Shown: piece by piece, positions 45,978 through 57,235 of the stretch
How positions within the stretch are numbered: position 1 is the first letter of the stretch
How the letters are laid out: every line of letters starts with the position of its first letter
Assembly (NCBI RefSeq): GCF_032118995.1
Contig: NC_092656.1
Coordinates: forward strand, 9,615,761-9,679,760
Direction: 5' to 3'
Length of the DNA stretch: 64,000 nucleotides
DNA from: Asterias amurensis
Taxonomy: Eukaryota; Echinodermata; Asteroidea; Forcipulatida; Asteriidae
Program-made: the position numbers and the translations under genes
The notes under the pieces: generated by a model
The model's input: the letters and a program-made list of their open reading frames with translations, nothing else
What the model was told of the DNA's origin: nothing
Databases searched by the model: none

Positions 45978-48240
45978 AGGCAAAGTACACCAATTTGGTT
46001 GTTGGATCCGCCCGATTGTTTTATTCAATCCCATGTAAACTAATGTAGATGTATACAATAAAACTATCAAGTTTAAGTTTAATTTCATCCAGTTTTGGTC
46101 CCGTTTTTAGATATCGTCAAAATTCCGAAGCGAATAATATTTACCATGCAGGAAGAATAATCTCTAACAGTAACACACGTGTTAAGATTAAAATTTGGGG
46201 AATAAATATAACTGATAATAATACTGTCATTAATTTTAAAAGCGTTTACCAAACGCATAATAGCCGTTACCTTCACTTTAATCCTACCTTCTTTATTTGA
46301 TAATAAATGCACTGTTATGTGTGCGTTGCATACCAAAGCTTGGAATCATTTTGGATGTTTACAAAACGGTGTACAGTGCAAACACAGAACTTATAGTGTA
46401 CAACACAACAACAAAAAACATAGGAGCGGGTCTAAGAAAACGCAATGTGTATGTAATGTCAAAAATGTACACGTGCTGCATGTACATTGTGTGGTACTAC
46501 TACAAGACGAGGTTCACCCGAGGCCAATGGGGGTGTAAATCCGACGGCTATTTTAACACCCGCTTGCACTTAGTGATTTATTTGTTTGGGATTGTATTTC
46601 ATAAAGTGTGTTGAGTCATACTTTATTCTCTTGGTCAAATCAGAAACCACAGGATTCCCCCGGAATTTCAACAATTCTTTCTTATCACAAATCAGGTGTG
46701 TTAACCATAATAAAGAAGGCGAGGGGATTTAAAAACACCAATTGTCTCGCAAATTGGGGGTAAATGGATGTTCCCTGTCTATTTTTTTAGGGAGACTTTT
46801 ATATTAGTTTCAGTTGCGATGGGTGTATTAACTCCACCTGTTTTGTACCCTGATCTCATGCCGTATGCGAAACTACCCAAAACTACTTATGGGCCTGACC
46901 ATGTATGTCCAAACTTACCGCGTACGTACATGATACCGGTGGATATACGTACATTATAACTTATGGTCTACGTAAAACGATAACTAATTATCGTGTTTAG
47001 AACGTACACAATTTGGACTCATCGACGTCCAAGATAAATCCAAACGTATAGTGTACGTACATGACATAGAATTATGTACGTACACGATAAGTGTGTATGT
47101 TCACGATACGTTTGGATGCGCCGTGTACTTACACCATCAGTTTGGATGCGTCGTGTACGTACACCATCAGTTTGGATGCGTCGTGTGCGTACATGATATA
47201 GAGTTTTGTTTTATTCATGTGGCGGGAATACTATACGCTTTCGTAGTTTTCTATGCTGCACTGTTTGGATGAACTTTCCGCTCTCGCCAAGAGGGTTATT
47301 CAGTAATCTTGTTGTTTGTAGAGGCTCTGATAATGGAATAGAAACTAGAGGGATTTTCTTGAGCGACTAAGTACACAGTGAGTCATACGGCATGATGTCA
47401 TTTTGAGTTAAATATATCTAATGTATAGAACTATACAGTAGTAACTGTAGTATAGAAATTATTCATACTGTGTAGCTTTTGTTGAGGATTGTATATGCTC
47501 GAGGGGAATTTAAAGATACATAGGAAAGGGATTGTACTGTAGTTTACGTGCATCTGATTTGATTTGATTTGATTTAAGATATGGGGACAAAAAACATCAA
47601 CCTGGCAACAAAACTACCCTTTTAATAGGAGGATAACAATGGAAATAAATTAACTTAACTCGAAAAAAAGAAGAAAAAAAATACACATACAGAAAAAAAA
47701 GTCAGCAAACACATAAAAACAAAGAAGAAGTAGGCCTATATAGAAACACAAACAGACCTAGAGAGTCAAAGAATTGACGGAATAAGCTAAACATACTTAT
47801 GGAACCCAAACCAAAGACTAGCCTGGTCCCCTCGTAGAGAGAGAAATAGCATTCTTAAAATGTCATACATGGGGAAGGCGCAATAACTTTGCATTCTGTA
47901 CACGCTCATGGAAGGTTGATATTTGTTAGAGTGATTTCTCGTTATCTTTTGTTAACTCACCTGCAACCACCTAATGGCGGAAACTTTTTCTTGTGCAAGG
48001 CTGTAATTTGATGCATTTCCGAAATCCGTAAGCGTATTTCCTTATTACGTAAGCGGAAGTACAAGCATGGATAGGCCTCCAGGCACCAAACAAACATTTG
48101 CTTTTTGAAAAAAATCTCGTTTCGGAGAAATAATATCTGAATTTTGACTGCAATATTGTGCATTTACACTGATCTGATGAGGGAATGTCAAGTTAAATTG
48201 GTTGGCCCTTTTTTGGAAGTTGTTTACACAAAGCATAACT
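45978..48240. other. Intergenic stretch; GTAC-rich patch and small tandem repeat
   Basis: No gene recognised. 46910-47200 is unusually rich in GTAC/ACGTACGT words. 47110-47199 holds three 30-bp units (GTTTGGATGCGTCGTGTACG then TACACCATCA). (GATTT)n occurs at about 47550-47575. Confidence 0.55.
47110..47199. repeat. 30-bp tandem repeat, three units
   Basis: Units start at 47110, 47140 and 47170. The third differs most at its end (GTGCGTACATGATAT). Each unit spans ten codons, so an overlapping plus-strand frame repeats HHQFGCVVYV. That frame has no recognisable domain. Confidence 0.8.
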
Positions 48241-48689
48241 TTAAAGGCACTGTAGTCTGGAGACTATTGGTCACTTAAAATAACTGTTAGCAAAAAAGCT
48301 TACTTAATTGGTAACGAGCAGCGGAAAGCTGCTGATGGTTTAAAACATTTTGAGAAACGGCTTCTTCCAATCTGAAGTAAATGTAGTTTTTGAGAAAGAG
48401 GTTAATTTATCCTTAAAGTATTTGAATCTGAAGCCTTTTCTATGGCATCTGATAGCTCACATCAAATTATTTTGTGAATAAAAAGGTGTTTTTTTCTTGT
48501 AAAATAGTTCGTGCGACAACGTTTTTTTGTTCTTTCTTTCTTTAGGCCTATCTTCTATATAACTTGTAACTTCGATGACCAATTGATTCAAAATGTTCAC
48601 GGTTTTTTTATTTTATACATAATGTTGGGGTACATCAAGTGAGAATACTGGTCTTTGGCAATATTACCAAACGTGTCCAGTGCCTTTAA
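48241..48689 (+). mobile_element. AGGCACTG... TTAA MITE, diverged
   Basis: TTAA at both ends (48241-48244, 48686-48689). Family blocks are in order, with an insertion (about 48495-48570) after the GTGTTTTTTTCTTG block. The central hairpin is replaced by TGAAGCCTTTTC-type sequence, as in the AGGCACTAGACACC subfamily. Confidence 0.75.
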
Positions 48690-49081
48690 AAGGTCCATGT
48701 TTATGACTGACTTTGATAATGTCATACAATATCTGTCCCATGCCATAGTGTAGCAGGTGCTTCGTTCAAATGCAAGCAGAGATGACATAAGGGCCCCGAG
48801 GTAGGCCTATATACTACCTCGCGACACCTCCGACTGTTTCAATACCAAGAAATATTGTGTGTAACTATTGACTAAGCACTCAGCCTACAAACCATCAAAT
48901 TGCTTCTGTAGTCGACCGGACTTTGAACTTCAAAGGCTGACACTTTGAAAGCTACATCAAATTATATAATGTTAATCATGTAGTTTAGAATACCAATTCA
49001 GTGACAGGGGGTTCAGTTTGAGAAAAAAAAAATCACAATTTTTAAAAAAATTCCATGTCACAATATCTATCGTGGCAATAG

Positions 49082-49474
49082 TTAAGCAGTGGCACTGGAT
49101 ACCTTTGGTATTTGTCGAAGACCAGTTTTCGCACATGGTGTATCCCTGACATTATGCATAAAAATAATGTGAACAGTTTTGCTCAATATTGGTCACCGAA
49201 GTTGCAAGAGAATAATGTAAGAAAAAATATACCCTTGTGGCTCAAATTTGTTTGCTTCTTAGATGCCTATAAAAGGGCGTCAGGCCTGAACTTTTTTAAT
49301 ATTTGAGTGAAAAATTACCCCTGTTTAAAAAAAACTACGTTACTTCAGAGGGGGCCGTTTCTCACAAGGTGTTTTACTATCAACAGTTCTCAATGCATTG
49401 CTCGTTCCTAAGTAAAACTTTATGCATATACAATAATATTTCGAGTAATTACCAATAGTGTGCGATGCCTTTAA
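49082..49474 (-). mobile_element. AGGCACTAGACACC-subfamily MITE
   Basis: TTAA 49082-49085 and 49471-49474. Blocks include GCACTGGATACCTTTGGTAT, GAAGACCAGTTTTCGCACA, GTTGCAAGAGAATAATG, GGGCGTCAGGCCTGAAC and ATTACCAATAGTGTGCGATG. Confidence 0.75.
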
Positions 49475-49814
49475 AACTTGAGAACGTTATTGAATAACTC
49501 AATAACGTTCACGATGCCCGCTATCGAGTAGGCTGGTTGGATTTATAAAGTAACAAACGAAACGAGCTTGTACTTATGGGCGCCATTTTGAAAAATCTAT
49601 CATGTAATTTCAAAGGGGGGAATGACAGTCCTGGATGCTAATGATTGTAGTTGGCGTCTTACTTTGTTCGATCGTCAGACAGATTGAAAGATTGATGTCT
49701 TCAATTAAAGATTTAGAGATTTCTCGTGGACATTTTGTTAATAATAAACAGTGTTCAAATGAATGACAACACTTAATACAGTGGGGAGATGGTATCTGCA
49801 TGCTTGTTTTTTGT

Positions 49815-50100
49815 ATGTCTAGGTGATCTGCTTATCAATGGGACTCGACAAACTCCCACAGGGGGATATAAATGCCAAGCTGGCAACAGCCAATCTCTCT
49901 CATACAAACATTGGTTTTAACGTGTCTATATTTATGAATTGCATAACCACCAAATTGTGATTCGGTAACTAGCAGTAACTAGACGTCAATACTTATTTTA
50001 GTCATTGTGAAACCAACAGTTAGCCAGCTTGGTAGGATTTGAACCCAGAACCTTGTGATTGCAAGTCATGTAGTCTAACCGTTTGACCACACTGACTTGT
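49815..50100 (-). mobile_element. tRNA-derived SINE, reverse copy
   Basis: The same family as 25760-26035. Box A TGGTCAAACGG (about 50081-50091, minus) and box B GGTTCAAATCC (about 50035-50045). The body contains GAGAGAGATTGGCTGTTGCC and TTTATATCCCCCTGTGGG in matching order. Confidence 0.75.
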
Positions 50101-50571
50101 TGGTTGAGCCATGGGCTCCGTGACCTACATTCAATTACAGGCCTGCCTTGAACAAAAATACAGAAAAACAATAAAAGCAGTGCCTTTCTTTTCACATTGT
50201 TAGTTTCAATTGCCTTTCAGTCACCCAGTTGTTTTGAACTCTTATTGTCAATAGTTACAAACAACAAACAACATCCGCAAACGTTGTTTTCTTCATCTGA
50301 ATGACTCTTCTACAAAACTGTCACGATTTCCTGTTCATGTAGCGTAACTGGTTTCACTTTCTCCTGACAAGCCAATGAATTGTATTCATAAATTTAACAA
50401 GTCTTGCATTGTATTTGCTCAAATAATAAACCCTGGGAAAACATGTTGCAAACAAATTTGAAATTTGAGCAAAAAATCGTGTTTAAAATGCGACAAATAG
50501 ATTTCAAATAGGAACGTGCTTTCATATAACACAAATGAATGACACCACAGCAAGCTATGTTAATTTCGAAG

Positions 50572-50959
50572 TTAAAGGAACACGTTGCCTTGGATCGGTC
50601 GAGTTGGTCTTTGAAAAGCGTTTGTAACCGTTTGTTATAAAATGCACGGTTAGAAAGATGTTGTAAAAGTAGAATACAATGATCCACACAAACATGCCTC
50701 GAAATTGCACGGTTTTCCTTTTACCTCGTCGACTAACACTGTCGGCCATTTATGGGAGTCACATTTTTGACTCCCATAAATGGCCGACCGTGTTAGTTCG
50801 CACAGTAAAAATAAAACCACGCAATGTCGAGGCAAATGTGTGTGGATCATTGTATTCTACTTTTAAAACATCTTTCCAACCATATGCATTTTATAAAAAA
50901 CGGTTACAAACGCTTTTTATAGACCAACTAGTCCGATCCAAGGCAACGTGTTCCTTTAA
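50572..50959. mobile_element. AGGAACACGTTGCC foldback MITE, full copy
   Basis: TTAA at both ends. The two arms of about 190 bp form an almost continuous palindrome centred near 50763 (GGGAGTCACATTTTTGACTC). It contains no intact gene; the open frames in it are mirror images across the palindrome. Confidence 0.92.
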
Positions 50960-52119
50960 GGAGTTTTTATAACTTGGTTTTTTTTCCTTTCTTTTCTGGG
51001 CATGTATGTTATGAATTGTTTGTCAGTGTCTTTAAAGCTGAGCAACGGAAAGCTTTGTATACAATTCCATTCAATATAAATTCTCTGAGACAAAACAGTC
51101 GTCGGTTGTAATATTTGTTGTATTTTTTAGCACGTTTTAGTTCAAAGGTCAACAGCGTAATGGCATGTGACTTTAGCTGGTCAAATATAATCAAAAACGG
51201 CCGTATAGTTAATACTGGACTAGTCTTACATCACTACTGTTTGTCGAGAGTCTCAGAACTTTTAAGTCTTCGTATTTACCCAAACGACAACTCACGGAAA
51301 GAAAATGGCCACCCAAAGTTTTTTTTATTGACAAGTCTCGTGTACAGTTTTGTTGAATTTGAATAATAACCTTATCCAATTATAGTTGAGTTCTGATGAT
51401 AGTTTCAATGTGGTGTAAGAAACAGTTTCTATAGTCTTAAGTTTCGCTCTTCAAAAGGTTCAAAGGTGCACATTCTCGCCACTGAGGTAATTTTAAAGTT
51501 GCATGCCAACTCTTGACATCGTTCAAATCAACAGTCTGTGGCCCTGTCTCTATTCTCAAGCAGAGACCCAGACTACCAGACCAGTGTAACTTACACACCC
51601 CCAGGGTGGTTCACCTTCAGAAGTGGCTTCTTTATATTATGTTTTCATTGGGGGGGGGGGGTATCCTTCGTGGTTTATTTTATAGTAAATGAAAGGGTGG
51701 ACGATGTTTAAAATCACAATAGCGGATAGAATTTGAGAGGCGCGGTAAATATGCACTTAGACAACGAAGTCAAGCCAAAGCAGTGCCCCGAGCTTTCCTG
51801 CAGAATGTACAGCGGAATGGGGACTCCATTCAAGCGGCTCACAAACAAACAAGGTGACTAGAATTATTTTTGATTTCAAAATGAAGAGTCGTCTATAATT
51901 ATTTAGTGCATTGACAAGGAATGCAGTGAATTGGTTCGTATTGAAAGTTATAAAAGTGTCCAGTGCCTTTTCACATCAGCAGTCGAAACATTGTATTGTG
52001 ATGGTACACTGTTTTACAACACCAATACGAAATTTAAGGTGGCTGGATTTATCTGGAGAGCCATAATAAACTCATGTATGTAACAAGGACGCCCTACATT
52101 TTTCTTTGAAAGTTCCTCT
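50960..52119. other. Intergenic stretch
   Basis: A G-run at about 51650-51661. A short plus-strand frame (ATG 51752, 39 codons, GGTGACTAG at the end) might look like a first exon but has no partner. A fragment of a TTAA-family right end (GTGTCCAGTGCC) occurs at 51956-51969. Confidence 0.4.
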
Positions 52120-52425
52120 TTAAAGGAACTAGACACCTTTTGGCATTGTCAAAGACCAGTATTCTCACTTGGTGTGTCCCAACAGTATGCATACATTAAC
52201 AAAATCTGGGAAAATTGTGACTCAATTGGTCATCGAAGATGCAAGAGAACAATGAAAGTAAAACACCCATGTGCTTTCAGATACGTAAAAGGCTTCAGGC
52301 CTGAAGTCTTTTTGAGTGAAAAAAACTATGTAATTTCAGAGTGAGTCGTTTCTCACAATACTTTCAACCACTCTCCATTGCTCGTTACCAAGTAAGTTTC
52401 GTGTACTAACATTTATTTTAAATAG
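52120..52425 (-). mobile_element. AGGAACTAGACACC copy of the TTAA MITE subfamily, right end lost
   Basis: TTAA at 52120-52123 then AGGAACTAGACACCTTTTGG, CAAAGACCAGTATTCTCACT, CAATTGGTCATCGAAGATGC, GGCTTCAGGCCTGAAG and GCTCGTTACCAAGTAAG. It ends near CATTTATTTTAAATAGC without the right TIR. Confidence 0.7.
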
Positions 52426-52642
52426 CAGTCGAAGCAGTTTTGTTACATGGGTAGCTGCTTTAACAATACCAATACGATATTAAAGGTTACTTGAATTATC
52501 TGGATTCTGCTTTGAAGTGTAGTGTCAATAATGCCCTACATTGGTTCTTATTTAAAGTTCCGGCCTTTAATGTCAACAGTGCAAGGTTCAACTAAAATAC
52601 AAACACACGGTGTTTTATACAGACGAATTCCGAGCAGGGCTT

Positions 52643-52648
52643 TTTATT
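52643..52648 (-). promoter_or_regulatory. Candidate polyadenylation signal of the Ig-domain gene
   Basis: AATAAA on the minus strand, about 1.29 kb past the stop. The 52650-53932 interval would then be 3' UTR. It carries a (CAAA)n tract at about 53470-53495 and a SINE-like piece at 53637-53800. Nearer weak signals cannot be excluded. Confidence 0.3.
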
Positions 52649-53636
52649 AATTTACCAGCTTGATATGTCTTCAACAACAATGAATAATATTACAAGTAAC
52701 TCTGATGTATCCCAAGATAATCAGAGGACGACTGAGTATGCAAAAATTAACATTTACAATAAATAAATAATATTAATAAAAAGACCGATATTTACATACA
52801 TTTGAATATTTACAATGACAGCATCATACCATAGAGCCAGCTCCAAAATATTATGTCAATTTAGTACTTTTGGAAAATAATTAAACAACAAACATAGACC
52901 CTTGTCAAAGTGCTGCCATCTTGCTACCAACCATCGATCAGTGTAACCAAAGCGAGGCTGAAAGGCAATAGTCTGCTCCCCTTTTGGTAGAACGAGTTGG
53001 GACCAATATGATCACTATTGCACACGGGAGCACGACGTGACGATAACGATAAAGGTTTAGCATGTAATTAATATGATAAAAGTAAGTTTGCAAGTGTCGT
53101 TTCTTTTGCGCGCGGTGAATAACAATGAATAGCTGCGCCTTCTTATGAATTAGAAGATACTTTATGCACAATGTAATTAATATCTGAGTTAATTAACAAA
53201 CGAGTACTCTGTGCAACCATTGAGGTATATTAACAATCGCATATCTGCAACTGCAATAGAAGGTGGGTCCATATTATTGTGTACAATCATTTAGCATTTC
53301 CCTTAATACTAGTGTTGTTTTCAGAGGGTTGCCAACACATTGTATGAAAGATCTTAGTTTTGTTTTTAATGTTTTCTGAGAAAATGAACGACTTGTTTCG
53401 AATGACAGTCCCATGTGTCGCCCAGCAACTTTGAGTTTTATCACTGAAACAAGTTTACACTTTCTGAAAACAAACAAACAAACAAACAAACAAACATGAA
53501 CTCTAAAAAGTGATGTGCGATTAATTTTCACAACAAAAACACGTTTGAAAGTAGTTTTTTGTGTTTTTTAACCTAATTGAGTGTAATAGATGAAAATTTG
53601 CATCGGGGATAAAGAATAATATGAAGTTTTGGTTTA

Positions 53637-53800
53637 GCCCATACACCGATGTGTGTTAGCACTGTATACTCAATACTTTCCCGGGCTCTGCGAAAACAAA
53701 TCGAAGACAATGTACACATGTCTTTTTTTTGTACGGAATAAAGACAATAATTATAACTCGGGTGGGATTCGAACCAACGGACTTAACGAGTCTGTTTTTG
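53637..53800 (-). repeat. ACACCGATGTGTGTTAGC-type repeat with tRNA-like box B
   Basis: It contains CACCGATGTGTGTTAGCACT, ATACTCAATACTTTCCCGGG and, on the minus strand, GGTTCGAATCCCACCCGAG. Related pieces occur at 12602-12690 and 60735-60870 in the same order, so this is a small SINE-like family. Confidence 0.6.
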
Positions 53801-53932
53801 TTTTTACCTTCATTGAGTCGCCATTTCGTATCACAATTTTTAATACGAACATAGAACTGTCTTTCCTTAATGTTCAACTCAGCCCTAACAAAAGAGTTAC
53901 GTGGTTTCTAACAAGTTAGTTGTTGTTCCGTT

Positions 53933-55144
53933 TTAGAGTTTGACGCTCTCCTGTGAATGTGGGTTGTGGGCCAGGGTAACGTAGTGCTCCTCGTCTTCTT
54001 CGTCGGTCACATCATCACCACCCCTCCCAACCGCACATCTCGCGTGTTTATCTTGCGGCAACTCGTCCACATACCCATCGGTAACTACAAAGGTCGGGGT
54101 GGTTTCCTCGTAGAGGCTGTTCATGGAAAGTGTCAGGACGGGCTCTCGACGCGGTTTGGCCCCATGACCTCCACCGCGGACGATGCGGTCTCTCTTGGGT
54201 ACTGCCTTAGCGTAGCGACCGACGGAATCGGGTGCCGTGCCCCGGGAGTAGGTGATCAGGGAGTCCCGATTGGAGTGATTGTTGCCGTGTCGCTTCTTCT
54301 TGTTATGGTTCTCCTCGTCGCTTCCTTCCGAGTTCGCGTCGACCGAGTCGACACCGTTCGGCAAGACGAACTCGTACATGTGGTGGTCTGACTTCTTGGT
54401 TGGCCCGTTCTCGATGTCGCCGTTGCTGCGTGACTTTCTACGGGAGCGACGCAGCAGGAAGACCCCCGTAACAAGGACGATGAGAAGGACCACGATGCCC
54501 CCTATCACGGCAGGAGCAACGACTCCGGGAGCTTTGTCGTCTACCATGTTCTGAGTGGGTCCCTCATGGGGGTCACTCGGCATACTTGACGGCAGAAGTC
54601 TCACAGTGAAGGGGGTATTCCTGGTCGTTGCTTTCAAGGTAGTGGGTCGCTCTGTCGAGACTGGCAAAACTGGTGTCGAGGTTAACGGTGTCGACGCAGT
54701 CGTCGTCTCTTTGACGGCTGTTGACGGTGGCTGCGTCGTAGCTTTTAGTGTAGGTCTCAATGTTTCTGTTGCTAAAGTAGTCTTTACCGCAGTCGTGGGT
54801 ATCTCGGTAACTGTTGGTGTTGGGCTTGGGGGCTCCGTTGACGGGAGTGCGGGGAGTACGATCAACCTGGCCGTGTCGGACCCCAATAGCTCACCGGTTT
54901 TCCTCAGGACATTACACGACACGTCGGTGTCGTTATCCTCCTCCGTGGTGTCCAGGATCCTGAGCGTTCTGCCCCCATCGCCCACCTCGTCTCTCCCGGT
55001 CTTACGAGAGCCACCTCCCTGGAGCTGCCACGAGTAAACCACGTTCGGTGTGGGCAGGTTGAAGGCTCGGCATGTATACATTGCATCTTGTCCTTGGTGG
55101 ACAGACTGTTCTATTGGGGTTACTACAACCATCACTTTCGCCAT
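53933..55144 (-). CDS. Single-pass membrane protein: Ig-like domain, Thr/Pro-rich stalk, tyrosine tail
   Basis: A 403-aa unspliced frame. An Ig-like domain occupies about 7-97, with C25, W39 and C77 as core residues and an NDT sequon at 71-73; the usual Tyr two residues before the second Cys is absent. A mucin-like Ser/Thr/Pro stalk follows at about 100-190, then a hydrophobic helix at about 207-231 and a basic stop-transfer (RRSRRKSR). The cytoplasmic tail of about 165 aa has several tyrosines (257, 299, 311, 345, 358, 388). Among them HYVTL at 387-391 is a YxxL motif resembling an ITIM but with Glu at -2, and MYEFV fits YxxV. It ends VKL, which could bind a class II PDZ domain. Likely an adhesion or immune-type receptor. 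No signal peptide is visible. ATG 55144 has a good context (ACGATGG), with an in-frame stop about 40 nt upstream, so a missing 5' exon would need an unseen acceptor. I cannot name an orthologue. Confidence 0.75.
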   Translation of the reverse strand: MAKVMVVVTPIEQSVHQGQDAMYTCRAFNLPTPNVVYSWQLQGGGSRKTGRDEVGDGGRTLRILDTTEEDNDTDVSCNVLRKTGELLGSDTARLIVLPALPSTEPPSPTPTVTEIPTTAVKTTLATETLRPTLKATTQPPSTAVKETTTASTPLTSTPVLPVSTERPTTLKATTRNTPFTVRLLPSSMPSDPHEGPTQNMVDDKAPGVVAPAVIGGIVVLLIVLVTGVFLLRRSRRKSRSNGDIENGPTKKSDHHMYEFVLPNGVDSVDANSEGSDEENHNKKKRHGNNHSNRDSLITYSRGTAPDSVGRYAKAVPKRDRIVRGGGHGAKPRREPVLTLSMNSLYEETTPTFVVTDGYVDELPQDKHARCAVGRGGDDVTDEEDEEHYVTLAHNPHSQESVKL

Positions 55145-55249
55145 CGTAAAATAATACTCCAAACGATTTTCCAAATTGAATCAAGTCCGTCCGTTCGTAC
55201 ACACTCTCTCACTCCTAAGTGCCGTCTGCCACCAGGTGTATCACAAGTC

Positions 55250-55257
55250 CCTTTATA
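55250..55257 (-). promoter_or_regulatory. TATA-box candidate for the Ig-domain gene (proximal)
   Basis: CTATAAAG on the minus strand, about 108 bp upstream of ATG 55144. A start about 30 bp downstream would give a short leader (about 80 nt) with no upstream ATG, which suits the chosen start. Confidence 0.45.
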
Positions 55258-55530
55258 GTCACCACCGAATGTTATTTATGTTTCAAGGCGGAAGCTCGTA
55301 CTTTTGTTGTTATTATGGCGATGTATCCGAAACAACCAAGCAGGAAAAGTCAACAACAAACCACAAACGTGTAGATCATCACGGAGAGAAAAAAACTCCC
55401 CCGGTACGGACGGGAAAGAAAAGTAACGAACACTGTGTATCCGTCGTGTACGGAAAAAAATATCCAGCCCGCAGGATGTGTCATGTAGCGCTATAATAAT
55501 TATGCTACAGACATCCCGTCACTACGGCTA

Positions 55531-55599
55531 TTTATATACCCAGCGCCTCTCTGTGGGTGTTTGTTCGCTCGATTTATGTCTCTGTTCCACTGTGATTGG
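55531..55599 (-). promoter_or_regulatory. Second, upstream TATA plus CCAAT box
   Basis: Minus-strand TATATAAA at 55531-55538 with a CCAAT at 55595-55599, a classical spacing of about 60 bp. A transcript from here would have ATGs near 55485 and 55374 ahead of the main frame, so it would either carry upstream ORFs or splice them out. Confidence 0.45.
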
Positions 55600-56914
55600 T
55601 TGCTGTCCGTCAGTGATGTCCCATCAGTTCTGATTTATCAAAGCTCTGTATGTATGTATGCTCAGGGCCCGATCAGCCATGGAAACACGCATTGTCAAAC
55701 AAAGTTTGACGTCGGGGTGTGTTGACATTTTATTCAGTGGGCAGACAAAGCAAAATCCGAGAAGTCAAAATATTCTTAGTATTTTGTTTGTGAACTATAA
55801 TGAACGAAATATTTTCGTCGTGATGATGGGTTATGAAAGAATAGATAAATGTCAAGTCAGCTGGACTTGTTTGTCATGTAAACTTACTCATTTTATGTCG
55901 CAGATTATAGGCACATGGATGTTCCATGCTTTTAAAATGTTTCACTCGCCCACATTTCACTTTGGGGAAGGTGTTAGGCCTAAAATGGTATGTGTGAATA
56001 ACAACAATGTTCAGGTTTGAATTTACCTTCAAATATTTTGGCAAATTTCAAGATTTTAGCACTGTATACTTATAAGTATTATCACTGCTCAAGTGAGTTG
56101 AGAAGAGTTCAACTGCTGCGAATTGTTAGTTAGCGAATTAATGCGACGTCAACATTCGTATCGCATTCGCATTCGCATTCGCAGGAAGTATGAACCGGGC
56201 TTAACGCTTCTATATTGTTGCATTTATTCGCTCCGGATTGTCGGCGTTATCTCAAAAACGCAACCATGAAATGAAATAATTATTCACACGTGTTAGTTTT
56301 ATTGTTTTTTATATACAGGATTAAAACCATAGTATGGTTCCAACAATGGTATATCTTGCCCTTAATACTACACATTAGTGTACAATCAAAAATCAAATAA
56401 TATTTTTGCATCCCCGGTGGAAAATAACATCTATTAAAAAAAAACATTGTAAAGAACTACAGTACTGAAAAAGTCGAAGATTGATGCTTTCCATTTTGTG
56501 AACTGACGTTAAATCAATTTTTGCGAGAACCCATTGATCTGCCATTGTTGTTTGTTGTTGTTGTCAACTCTGCACAAAATGCTGATCGTAAAGTCAAGCC
56601 TTAGGTGTTTTAGGAAACTATTTGATACAGTGTGATTTATTGTAGTAAACGGGGTATGGAAAAGTGACAAACACTGACTCCTTCAAAGTTGATTTAATTG
56701 ATGGGTTTTCTTGAGCAGAATTTGTTTATTAACTAGTAAAGCCTATAAAACACAAACAGAGCTTTTTGGATTGTCATGTTAAAATAAGCAAAAGCAATCG
56801 TTTTCCACGAATTTATTTTTGAAAATCGAGTATATCATTTGTTTTTATGTCAATAGTTCAACAGCTGAATCTATGAGCACTGTTGAACAGCAAATATCGC
56901 TAAAATATATAGAA
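55600..56914. other. Intergenic stretch upstream of the Ig-domain gene
   Basis: A 120-codon plus-strand frame at 55658-56020 has no recognisable domain and is not supported. 56100-56203 contains a fragment of the GCGAATGCGAAT palindromic MITE (right end GCAGGAAGTATGAACCGGGC). The remainder is AT-rich. Confidence 0.45.
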
Positions 56915-57020
56915 GAGTTTGCGGTAACACCATGTAATGACTGTCTCTAAATGAGTTGGGGTGGTTCTGAAAAGAACCGTTGGATTAACTCGACGTTTCG
57001 ATCAGTATGCTCTGAAGGTT
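56915..57020 (+). repeat. Dispersed repeat with GACGTTTCGATCAGTATGC motif, second copy
   Basis: GAGTTTGCGGTAACACCATG, then GACTGTCTCTAAATGAGTTG, GTTCTGAAAAGAACCG, CTCGACGTTTCGATCAGTAT. It carries an extra TGTCTCTAAATGA block missing from the 15.3-kb copy but present in the 39.1-kb fragment. Confidence 0.55.
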
Positions 57021-57235
57021 TAGTATCGCTAAAGGTTATTTCTTGTTGATGATTATTGATTACCGATATTTTAATTCAATTGTACAATCCAAAATTGGTA
57101 TTTTGTGACGACGGTGGTGCAAACCTAAACTGAGCAACCATCGTGTTTGTCCGTCAGTGGCCTTCGGAAATGGACCGCATGACGCCCAACCGAAAGCTGG
57201 GATGTAGGCCTACTCGTGCTGAACATTTTTGGTCA

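Noticed and set aside
50555..50972. Several 60-97 codon frames on both strands
   Set aside because: They lie in the palindromic AGGAACACGTTGCC element and are mirror images of each other. The same frames recur at 60.3-60.7 kb.
51752..51871. Possible first coding exon with ATG 51752
   Set aside because: Only 39 codons, no recognisable product and no downstream exon in phase that I could find.
55144..55174. Ten extra N-terminal residues for the Ig-domain protein
   Set aside because: The extended frame begins with TTG, not ATG. The first ATG is at 55144.
55658..56020. 120-codon plus-strand frame upstream of the Ig-domain gene
   Set aside because: No domain, no clear splice partner or poly(A) signal, and composition not protein-like.
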